A stretch of 64,000 nt of DNA, from contig NZ_MVDD01000001.1 in assembly GCF_002843315.1 (NCBI RefSeq), positions 538,857 through 602,856 of the forward strand, read 5' to 3'. Both the position numbers and the translations under genes were made by a program. Under the pieces are notes generated by a model. The model had not been told where the DNA came from. It was given only the letters and a program-made list of their open reading frames with translations, and made no database searches. This DNA is from Labilibaculum filiforme (GTDB lineage: Bacteria > Bacteroidota > Bacteroidia > Bacteroidales > Marinifilaceae). How positions within the stretch are numbered: the first letter of the stretch is position 1; each line of letters begins with the position of its first letter. Below are positions 55,198 through 62,461 of this stretch, piece after piece.

Positions 55198-56754
55198 TCA
55201 AAATAGATTCATCACAATCTTTCCAATGTCCGAAGCCAACAACGGAGGAACAGCATTGCCAACCTGATGAAATTGATGTGTTCTAGATCCACAGAAAAAA
55301 TAATTGTCGGGAAAGGTCTGCACTCTTGCAGCCTCCCTAACAGTCAGACTTCGGCATTGTTGTGGATCGTAATGGATAAAATAATGTCCATCTTTTGAAA
55401 TATGACTTGTTATTGTTGTTGCTGGTATATCTGACTTTTGCGTTCTAAAACGATCAGTAAACTTCCCTTCATCCCTAGCTGATTTATGATTTGGCAATAA
55501 CCAATCTGGATAATCCTTCATGCGTGGAAATTCACCCTTTTGTCTTAAAAACAAAGATGAAAATAAGTATCTTCCCAAATCCTCTTTTAGGTGCTTACGA
55601 GTCTCGTGATTTAAAACTCCATTCAATTCTGGATCATTATACCAACTATGTAAGGGATTATTCTTGGCATCAAGTTTTACTTCTATATAATTACTCCCTT
55701 GAGTCATTTTATCTTTCTGGTTTAAATCTTCTTTTTTAATATCCAATTCAGACTCTAATTTCTCTAAATAACTTTGTGTAATTTTCAGCCAATTCTCCCA
55801 ATTATCTTCAATTTTTAAATATGCGTTACGTCCCTTGCTATTTAGTCCATTAATTTTTCTTCCTATACCACTTCTTAATTTCGGCAAATCACCTATCACC
55901 TCCCTTAGACTAACTGCATCTTCTTGCACTAATGGTGAGAAGTTTTCATGATCAACATCTTTTCTTACTCCTAATAATATAACACGATGTCTTTTCTGTG
56001 GAATGCCATATTTTTCAGATTGAATTAAGAAATCTCTATCATTATCGTAAACCGGATCATCATTATCATCTAATTCTTTGTATGGTGTTACTAAAGAGAA
56101 GATGCGGTATTCTGCATCTTGCCCCTGTGGGAATAATCTATGTGGACGCTTAAGATCATTCAGTATCATACTGAAAATACTCTCACCATCAAGTTCTGCG
56201 GAAAGTAAACCTTTCACATTTTCCATTACGAAAACTGCAGGCTGGTGCATTGCGATTGTTCTCAAATATTGCTGATAGAGATATACACGTGGATCATCCT
56301 CTTTCATGCCACCTCTACGAGCACGACCTACCAGTGAATAAGCCTGACAAGGTGGGCCGCCAATTAATAGCCAATTGTTTTCACCATCTAAAGCTTCTGT
56401 AATTCTTTCGTCAACTAATTCGGATGGAAAATTATCATGGCCTAACTCGCAAAGCCAAGCTTCCTTTTGAGCAATAATAGCTTGATCGGGATATAGACTA
56501 AATAATTTCGCTCTGTCAGCCTTATCGGTTCTGTATTTATAATTTTTTACGTATTCGTAATATTCTTTAGGTATTCCTCCAATAGGAAACTGTCTTGTAA
56601 AGCTTCTTAACTCTAGTGTTTTGTGCGCATTCTCATCCTTTTCAATGGATAGTTTAATCTCAAAAACTCTGTCCCCATTTTCATCCAAAATGGAAGAGAA
56701 GCCTTCACCAAGTCCACCAGGGCCTGCGAACAGATCAATTACTGGTATACTCAT
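55198..56754 (-). CDS. DNA (cytosine-5) methyltransferase
   Basis: A 518-residue C5-cytosine methyltransferase. Motif I is VIDLFAGPGGLGEGF (residues 5-19), motif IV GGPPCQAYS (132-140, catalytic C136), motif VI MENVKG (177-182), motif VIII QKRHR, and motif X HQVGNAVPP. About 110 residues separate motifs I and IV, more than in small Dcm enzymes. The target-recognition region lies between motifs VIII and IX (about 285-440) and cannot be read for specificity. The start codon shares one base with the stop of the controller gene, indicating coupled translation. Confidence 0.95.
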   Translation of the reverse strand: MSIPVIDLFAGPGGLGEGFSSILDENGDRVFEIKLSIEKDENAHKTLELRSFTRQFPIGGIPKEYYEYVKNYKYRTDKADRAKLFSLYPDQAIIAQKEAWLCELGHDNFPSELVDERITEALDGENNWLLIGGPPCQAYSLVGRARRGGMKEDDPRVYLYQQYLRTIAMHQPAVFVMENVKGLLSAELDGESIFSMILNDLKRPHRLFPQGQDAEYRIFSLVTPYKELDDNDDPVYDNDRDFLIQSEKYGIPQKRHRVILLGVRKDVDHENFSPLVQEDAVSLREVIGDLPKLRSGIGRKINGLNSKGRNAYLKIEDNWENWLKITQSYLEKLESELDIKKEDLNQKDKMTQGSNYIEVKLDAKNNPLHSWYNDPELNGVLNHETRKHLKEDLGRYLFSSLFLRQKGEFPRMKDYPDWLLPNHKSARDEGKFTDRFRTQKSDIPATTITSHISKDGHYFIHYDPQQCRSLTVREAARVQTFPDNYFFCGSRTHQFHQVGNAVPPLLASDIGKIVMNLF

Positions 56755-56978
56755 TATTTAATTGTAAATATTTCTGAATTAAAAAAATCTTGAATTGAAA
56801 TGTCTAATGCCGCAATGATCTTACCTATGTTTTGAATGGCGACATTTCGTTTTCCATTCTCAACACTTGTCATGTAGGTTCGGTCAACCTCTGCTTTTAA
56901 GGCAAGAGCTTCCTGACTAAGTCCCTTGGCAAGACGAAGTTCCCGAACTCTTTTTCCAAATTGTACTTGTAAATCCAT
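56754..56978 (-). CDS. Controller (C) protein-like HTH regulator of the R-M operon
   Basis: A 74-residue XRE/HTH_3 protein: QFGKRVRELRLAKGLSQEAL and VDRTYMTSVENGKRNVAIQN closely follow the pattern of restriction-modification C proteins such as C.PvuII-type regulators. The gene directly precedes, and overlaps by one base, the methyltransferase gene. Two C-box-like operators lie 24-54 bp upstream of its ATG. C proteins first activate and later repress their own operon so that methylation precedes restriction. Confidence 0.88.
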   Translation of the reverse strand: MDLQVQFGKRVRELRLAKGLSQEALALKAEVDRTYMTSVENGKRNVAIQNIGKIIAALDISIQDFFNSEIFTIK

Positions 56979-56997
56979 AAGGCATAAAACTACCTTT

Positions 56998-57032
56998 ATG
57001 TGACTTATAAGTCAACGGACTATGAGTCACAT
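56998..57032 (-). promoter_or_regulatory. Paired C-box operator upstream of the controller gene
   Basis: Read on the minus strand: GACTCATAGTC, a 4-bp spacer CGTT, then GACTTATAAGTC, within a larger inverted repeat with ends ATGTGACT and AGTCACAT. Each site fits the GACT-N3/4-AGTC pattern known for C-protein binding. On the same strand a near -7 match, TAGTTTTA, follows (56987-56994), so bound protein would sit over the -33 region. Confidence 0.8.
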
Positions 57033-57065
57033 CTGGAATGTATTTTGATAATAAATAAGGAAGGT

Positions 57066-57479
57066 TTAGAGCAAACTGTTGATGAGGACATTAAGCCTCT
57101 CCTCCACTTTTTTCGGTTTTAGTTCGCACTCCCAAATGGTAATTGTGTGCCAACCCAAAGTGTGGAGTTTGGTTTGGGCCTGTTGGTCGCGCTTTTGGGT
57201 GTTGGAGATTTTTTGCATCCACCATTGGGTTCTTGTTTTGGGTGGTACAAAGTAGCTGCAGTTTTGGTGTCCGTGCCAAAAGCATCCGTTTACAAAAATT
57301 ACGGTTTTGTATTTGGGCAGCACAATATCCGGCTTGCCCGGCAGGTTTTTTGCGTGCAGGCGATAGCGAAATCCGTTGGCAAACAAAAACTTTCGCACCA
57401 GCAACTCGGGTTTGGTGTTCTTCCCTTTTATCTGGGACATATTATACGATCGTATTTCTTTGGAATGCGTATCGGTCAT
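57066..57479 (-). CDS. vsr: Very short patch repair (Vsr) endonuclease
   Basis: A 137-residue endonuclease that nicks at T:G mismatches formed when 5-methylcytosine deaminates. Residues equivalent to the E. coli enzyme are present: E25, D51 (LPGKPDIVLP), and VNGCFWHGHQNC with H69, and zinc ligands C66, H71, C74 and C118. T63 and H64 of E. coli are V and N here, as in some other family members. It lies 87 bp upstream of the controller gene on the same strand, so it may be expressed separately. It reads visibly richer in G+C than the five operon genes. Confidence 0.93.
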   Translation of the reverse strand: MTDTHSKEIRSYNMSQIKGKNTKPELLVRKFLFANGFRYRLHAKNLPGKPDIVLPKYKTVIFVNGCFWHGHQNCSYFVPPKTRTQWWMQKISNTQKRDQQAQTKLHTLGWHTITIWECELKPKKVEERLNVLINSLL

Positions 57480-58265
57480 AAAATTCTTATTCGCCTATTC
57501 GCAATTTACAAAAATCCTGTCATCCGGTGGTACATGTGTGTTGCTTGTAAGCACAGCTTTTTTTTCCCTACTCGCCACTTTATCCCCTGTTTTGTCCGGT
57601 TTTTCTGTTTACGGAAGCAGTTTCGAATTCTTGAGCAACGAACAAGAATAAATTGGTGGCGGAACACCTCAAACTTACGCCGGAAAACTATAGACTTACG
57701 CCGGAACACTTCAGACTTGTGCCGGAAAACTATAGACTTGTGGCGGAATGCCTCAGACTTGTGCCGGAAAACTATAGACTTATGGCGGAATGCTTCAGAC
57801 TTATGGCGGAAAACTATAGACTTATACAAAACCAAACGGCAGTTTATTTGGGGCACTTTAAGCTTGCATCAATGCACAAACATAATTGAAACACTCCAAA
57901 TTAAAACAACCTGCCTTTCAACATAATTGAAAAACACTAACGCCTGTTTCTCACGAACGGTTAAAACACTTAGTTTGCACACCTACCGCCTAACTCTTCG
58001 ATACTAATTTTAATCAGCACAACAATCTACCAATTGAGCATTGGTATTACTTTCTTCTACAACACACTAGCACCCATATAGACAATCGCCTCTAAATTTT
58101 AATTCTTTATAAATAAAAACAATATGATTATTCACCTCTTTGTTTTTGAGTGTTTCAAGCATTTTATTACTAATAAACTTAATGTATATACAAATAGAAT
58201 TTGCTTTTTTGTTTGCTATGGTTTAATTTCCGTACTGTTTATAAATAATTTAAAAAATAATAAAT
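57480..58265. other. Intergenic region with a 21-bp-period tandem repeat
   Basis: 786 bp upstream of vsr, with repeats at 57658-57825. The remainder (57826-58265) is A+T-rich without recognised genes; frames crossing the repeat encode artificial heptad proteins on both strands. Confidence 0.6.
57658..57825. repeat. Eight 21-bp units alternating two types
   Basis: Units start at 57658, 57679, 57700, 57721, 57742, 57763, 57784 and 57805. Even units read GCCGGAAAACTATAGACTT plus two bases; odd units read GGCGGAA-C-TCAGACTT-like sequence. The true period is therefore 42 bp made of two 21-bp halves. All three frames stay open because 21 is a multiple of three. Confidence 0.95.
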
Positions 58266-58970
58266 ATGACTCAATCTAGATCATACTACGGCAGTGATGC
58301 CAATTTTATCAACTTCGCTAGTCAAAGAATAAAACTAATTGAAGAAAAGCATGCCGATTTTATCGGTTTTTCTCCCATTTTTACTTCGGAGGGATTCGCC
58401 GAGCTAAAGACTATTTACGACGAAGCCTGCAACATCACTTCGGATAATGCTTATATCGACATACAAGCAAAAGCGACCGAAAATGTAAAGCTAGACTTAG
58501 ATGCCTGCTGTAAGTTTTATCAGCGATGTAAATTCGATATTCAAATGGCATTCCCTAACGACAAAAAAATGTGGGATCAGTTTGGCTTTAACGACTACGA
58601 GGAGGCTCGTAAAAGTGGGAAATACATGTATATGTTTTTAACCGATTTGCATATGGTTTCGACCCGCAATACTGCAGCATTACAAAAAATAGGCTGGACA
58701 GAAGAGAGTTTTAGTCAAATATTAACTCTCCGCGACAAGCTTAAAGCGGATATGATTTTGCAATCGGATTGTATAATGGACCGTAGCCGGGCAACCGAAA
58801 ACCGCACGAATAAATTAAATAGTTTGTACGAAAAAATGGCTGTTTATTTTAAAGCTGCCCGCATTTTATACGATAGCAATGAAGAAACTTTAAAATGGTT
58901 CAAATTCCCTGCCCAAAGCTCCAGTAAAAATGAAAGCGAAACCGAGGAAGAAGTCTTAGAACAACTATAA
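58266..58970 (+). CDS. Uncharacterised helical protein
   Basis: A 234-residue cytoplasmic protein without signal peptide or membrane segment. It is mostly helical, with LDACCKFYQRCKFDIQMAF near residue 80 and ALQKIGWTEESFSQILTLRD near 145, and an acidic end (NESETEEEVLEQL). No family is recognised. Codon use and a strong terminator suggest an expressed gene. It stands alone, between the vsr upstream repeat and a GNAT gene on the other strand. Confidence 0.65.
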   Translation: MTQSRSYYGSDANFINFASQRIKLIEEKHADFIGFSPIFTSEGFAELKTIYDEACNITSDNAYIDIQAKATENVKLDLDACCKFYQRCKFDIQMAFPNDKKMWDQFGFNDYEEARKSGKYMYMFLTDLHMVSTRNTAALQKIGWTEESFSQILTLRDKLKADMILQSDCIMDRSRATENRTNKLNSLYEKMAVYFKAARILYDSNEETLKWFKFPAQSSSKNESETEEEVLEQL

Positions 58971-58984
58971 TTTACTTTTTCAAC

Positions 58985-59018
58985 ATCCCCTTAATCCTTT
59001 GGTTAAGGGGATTTTTTT
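58985..59018 (+). terminator. Terminator of the hypothetical gene at 58266
   Basis: ATCCCCTTAA and TTAAGGGGAT pair perfectly around an 8-nt loop and are followed by seven T residues. Confidence 0.8.
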
Positions 59019-59095
59019 GAGGAGCTATACCATTTATAATTTTTCACATTCGTATTCAACTCCACAAAATGATTCTAATCCAAAAGGATATATGC

Positions 59096-59605
59096 CTATA
59101 AGCTCCATTCCGATTTTAGGATAGACATGACCAATTTGTCGTGGAATTCGCCCTTTCGCAGTGCGGCTTGGCGCAATCGGCCTTCCAAAACGAAACCTGC
59201 ACGCTGGTAGGCTTTTACTCCTGCCACATTGGGAACCGAAACGGTCAGCATTAAACGGTTCAAGTCCAATTCTGTAAAAGCAATTTTAACAATCATTTTG
59301 GTGACCTCGGATCCAATTCCCTTTCCCCAATAATTTTTATCGCCAATAAAAATGAAATATTCTCCTGATTTATTGGTACTCGAGATCCCTGATATTCCGG
59401 CATAACCCACAAAAACACCATCCACAAAAATTCCGCGATTGCTGTTTCTTTTATCATTTATCGAACTCAAATACCATTCTTTGATCTGCTGATCGGTTTT
59501 CATGGCCTGAAATATCGATAAGGAATAAACAATTGCTTCCTCATCTTTTATCCATTGATAAAAGGAAGGAAGGTTTTCTGGCACGAGTGGTTTTAGTGTT
59601 ATCAT
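59096..59605 (-). CDS. GNAT acetyltransferase, RimJ/RimL type
   Basis: A 169-residue N-acetyltransferase using acetyl-CoA. The acetyl-CoA-binding segment is GDKNYWGKGIGSEVTKMIVK (about residues 88-107, with the G-x-G-x-G/S pattern), and the C-terminal motif B region reads NVAGVKAYQRAGFVLEGRLR. Such enzymes acetylate ribosomal-protein termini, small amines or antibiotics; substrate unknown. Transcribed alone on minus. Confidence 0.85.
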   Translation of the reverse strand: MITLKPLVPENLPSFYQWIKDEEAIVYSLSIFQAMKTDQQIKEWYLSSINDKRNSNRGIFVDGVFVGYAGISGISSTNKSGEYFIFIGDKNYWGKGIGSEVTKMIVKIAFTELDLNRLMLTVSVPNVAGVKAYQRAGFVLEGRLRQAALRKGEFHDKLVMSILKSEWSL

Positions 59606-59663
59606 TTATTTCTGAAAAATTCCGACTACCATCGAAGATTCTTACTAAATATTATCATTCGTT

Positions 59664-59942
59664 CTACCTAATAAACAGTAGGTATGCATAGCCAATCGAA
59701 AATAAAACGGTAACGATAATTGTAATAAGCAAAACACGTTTTTTTTCAAGATGAGCCTTCCATCTAATTTTTTCTTTAATATCAATTAATTCCGAGTCAG
59801 GTACTTTTTTAAACTTAAGAAAGGTTATTCTCGTTTCCTTAATTTTGATATTATCTCGAAATCCTTCTTTTTGAGAATGAAGTTCAGCTCTGTTGGCTCT
59901 CATTCTTCGAATCATATCAAATACGTGTCCTGCTGATGACAT
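59664..59942 (-). CDS. Small C-terminally anchored membrane protein, uncharacterised
   Basis: A 92-residue protein, basic and helical at the N-terminus (MIRRMRANRAEL) with one transmembrane segment at the C-terminal end (about residues 70-90, VLLITIIVTVLFSIGYAYLL). The pattern suggests a tail-anchored cytoplasmic domain. No family recognised; it is adjacent to repeat array B. Moderate confidence that it is a real gene. Confidence 0.55.
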   Translation of the reverse strand: MSSAGHVFDMIRRMRANRAELHSQKEGFRDNIKIKETRITFLKFKKVPDSELIDIKEKIRWKAHLEKKRVLLITIIVTVLFSIGYAYLLFIR

Positions 59943-61105
59943 AGAAACTAAAATTATTTAAACAATAATGTTAAATATAATAATTCATTAACAATAATCA
60001 ACACATCTTTTTAATATCCTCTGGCTAAAGCCAAAGGCAATGGATGAATAAACATTGTACGGAATAGCATCATTTGTGCCCTGCTTTAGCTGGGGCAAGG
60101 CATACATCCTACAAACACCCCAAACCCCTAAAGGGGCTTTAAAAATCCTCTGGCTAAAGCCAAAGGCAGGGCATGAATAAACATGGTAGGCAATAGCATC
60201 ATTTGTCCCCTGCTTTAGCTGGGGCAAGGCATAAAATCCTACAAACACCCCAAACCCCTAAAGGGGCTTAAAAAATCCCCCGGTTGAAACCCGAGGCAAT
60301 GGATGAATAAAAATTGTACGGAATAGAATCATTTGTCCCCTGCTTTAGCTGGGGCAAGGCATACATCCTACAAACACCCCAAACCCCTAAAGGGGCTTTA
60401 AAAAATCCTCGCGTTGAAACCCGAGCCAAGGCATGAATAAACATGGTAGGCAATGAAATCATTTGTCCCCTGCTTTAGCTGGGGCAATAAAAAGTTTCCT
60501 GCAAACACCCCAAACCCCTAAAGGGGCTTTAAAAAATCCCCGGGTTGAAACCCGAGGCAATGCATGAATAAGCATGGTTGGCAATGGAATCATTTGTCCC
60601 TGCTTTAGCTGAGGCAATAAAAAGTTTCCTGCAAACACCCCAAACCCCTAAAGGGGCTTTAAAAAATCCTAGCGTTGAAACCCGAGGCAAAGTATGAATA
60701 AACATTGCATCAATATAGCATCATTTGTCCCCTGCTTTAGCTGGGGCAAGACATAAAATCCTACAAACACCCCAAACCCCTAAAGGGGCTTAAAAAAATC
60801 CTAGCGTTGAAACCCGAGGTAAAGCATGAATAAACATGGTAGGCAATAGCATCATTTGTCCCCTGCTTTAGCTGGGCAATAAAAAGTTTCCTACAAACAC
60901 CCCAAACCCCTAAAGGGGCTTTAAAAAATCCTCGCGTTGAAACCCGAGACAAAGCATGAATAAACATTGCATCAATTAGCATCATTTGTGCCCTGCTTTA
61001 GCTGGGGCAATAAAAAGTTTCCTTCAAACACCCCAACCCCCTAAAGGGCTTAAAAAATCCCCGGGTTGAAACCCGAGGCAATGCATGAGCCAACTATTCA
61101 TTAAT
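59943..61105. other. 1.16-kb gene-free region occupied by repeat array B
   Basis: The gap between the small membrane protein and the histidine kinase gene is filled by nine tandem units of palindromic repeats. Short open frames in it repeat the same peptide and are not genes. Confidence 0.8.
60013..61090. repeat. Composite palindromic repeat array B, nine ~130-bp units
   Basis: Unit starts (first C of the CCTC/CCCC palindrome) are near 60018, 60147, 60277, 60407, 60538, 60668, 60800, 60930 and 61059, spaced 129-132 bp. Each full unit holds three hairpins: CCTCTGGCTAAAGCCAAAGG or CCCCGGGTTGAAACCCGAGG; CCCCTGCTTTAGCTGGGG; and ACCCCAAACCCCTAAAGGGG. Two of these are shared with array A 20 kb away. 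It lies just 3' of the two-component operon. Confidence 0.93.
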
Positions 61106-62461
61106 TTACCATCTTACGGTAAATACAGTCTCTCCCACTTTCGAACGACATAGAAGACTACCGCCATGAGCACGCATAATCTGACGAGAATAACTCAAGC
61201 CAATGCCCGAACCATTTTCTTTGGTGGTGAAAAAAGGAATAAAAATTTCGTCGGCAATTTCCTCATCAATACCACAACCATTATCGGTAACCCTTATTTC
61301 GGTAATTTCCCCTTTTTTACTTGAGCTTACTGATATATTTGATGATAAATTAGATGCTGCTTCTGGTTCGTTGAATGCTTCGGCGGCATTTTTTACCAGA
61401 TTAGTAATTACTTGAACCATCATTTGTTCATCAGCAATAAAACGATAATTTTTAACCGGAGGGTTCAAGTTTAAAGTGCCCGAAAAACTTTCCCGAATTG
61501 GAGATAACAAAATATTTAAACGATCGAAAAAAGAATGTACATCGATAGTTCCCAACTTAGGCTCTGGTGCTTTGGATAGTACCCGATACGATTGTACAAA
61601 ACGAATCAATGCTTCGCTCATCTCGGTAATTACGCCCAATCCGTTAATGGTTTTTTCTACATGAATATCATCCGACACATCGGGAATGGCGCCCTGTTTT
61701 TGCTCCCATATTTTTTTCAGAGATTGAGAAATAGAAGTGACCGGAGCCAAGGAATTCATAATTTCGTGACTCAGCACTCGAATTAATTTTACCCAGGCAT
61801 CTATCTCTTTTCGCTCCAGTTCTCCACGAATATCCTGTAAAGTAATTAGCTTCACCTTCTGGTTCTCTAATCGAATTACCGAACATCTCGAAATTACCTG
61901 AATGCGCTCCTTATTCAGGATTAAATCCAATACTTTTTTCTGGCGGTTTTTTAATTCTAAAAGTCCCAAAGTGAATTTAGAATCGACTTGATCGACTTGC
62001 TTAATGTGGGTAAGCGTAGGCAAAGCGAGTAGTTCCAAAGTAGCAGTATTCACATCGGTTACAAAGCCATCTTCGGCCAAAACCATCACCCCAGTTGCAA
62101 TGTTTTGAAGAATCTCGCCAAAATATTTCTCCTTAATTTTACTTTTTACCTGCACCGCCTGCAAAATGCCATTTAAATCGTTCAAACTTTGATGCAATTC
62201 GTTGATAATCGCATTGCCTGTTTTAATGGGAAAACGCAAAGTAGTGTCTTCATTTTTTATGGCCTGAACAAAATAGTTGATCTGCTTGTGTGTTTTATTC
62301 AGAAAACGAACCAATTGATACACCAAAACAATTTCGGCCAAGAGAATGGGGATAGCAAGATAATAGGATGCCTGTGAAAGAAAATAGCCCACTAACACTG
62401 CGAAAAAAATCACAAAACCAAGTCGTACAAGCAAAGCCGTGTTGTAATGTTTATAAGCCAT
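61106..62461 (-). CDS. Sensor histidine kinase (NtrY-like)
   Basis: A 451-residue inner-membrane kinase: two transmembrane segments at the N-terminus (about residues 10-28 and 33-52), a short HAMP-like linker, a PAS-like region (about 105-215, GVMVLAEDGFVTDVNTATLE), and the kinase core. The H-box is LSHEIMNSLAPVTS (H232); N-box NLVKNAAEAF and ATP-lid motifs RVTDNGCGID and GSGIGLSYSRQ follow. The start overlaps the response-regulator stop by 11 nt, so the two form one operon. The periplasmic loop is minimal, so the signal is probably intracellular or within the membrane. Confidence 0.92.
   Translation of the reverse strand: MAYKHYNTALLVRLGFVIFFAVLVGYFLSQASYYLAIPILLAEIVLVYQLVRFLNKTHKQINYFVQAIKNEDTTLRFPIKTGNAIINELHQSLNDLNGILQAVQVKSKIKEKYFGEILQNIATGVMVLAEDGFVTDVNTATLELLALPTLTHIKQVDQVDSKFTLGLLELKNRQKKVLDLILNKERIQVISRCSVIRLENQKVKLITLQDIRGELERKEIDAWVKLIRVLSHEIMNSLAPVTSISQSLKKIWEQKQGAIPDVSDDIHVEKTINGLGVITEMSEALIRFVQSYRVLSKAPEPKLGTIDVHSFFDRLNILLSPIRESFSGTLNLNPPVKNYRFIADEQMMVQVITNLVKNAAEAFNEPEAASNLSSNISVSSSKKGEITEIRVTDNGCGIDEEIADEIFIPFFTTKENGSGIGLSYSRQIMRAHGGSLLCRSKVGETVFTVRW

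Noticed and set aside
46849..57479. BREX, DISARM or a Type I/III R-M system
   Set aside because: No PglX/PglZ/BrxC, no DrmA/B/C set, no HsdS/HsdR or Mod/Res pattern; the methyltransferase is a C5-cytosine enzyme and the ATPases are GHKL and Z1.
57653..57889. Plus-strand heptad-repeat protein (PENYRL-like repeats)
   Set aside because: The seven-residue period is simply the 21-bp DNA repeat; the opposite strand gives an equally long repeat frame, and no real start context is seen.
57147..57926. 259-residue plus-strand frame opposite vsr
   Set aside because: It is antisense to the well-supported vsr gene and then runs through the 21-bp repeat, which stays open in every frame.
46743..58265. Prophage, integrative element or integron carrying the defence operon
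   Set aside because: No integrase, recombinase, structural phage gene or paired attachment repeats are seen at either side of the region.
60013..61090. Array B as a CRISPR array or as genes (short minus-strand frames)
   Set aside because: Repeats are contiguous 130-bp units without spacers; the frames encode the same peptide over and over because they read the repeat.
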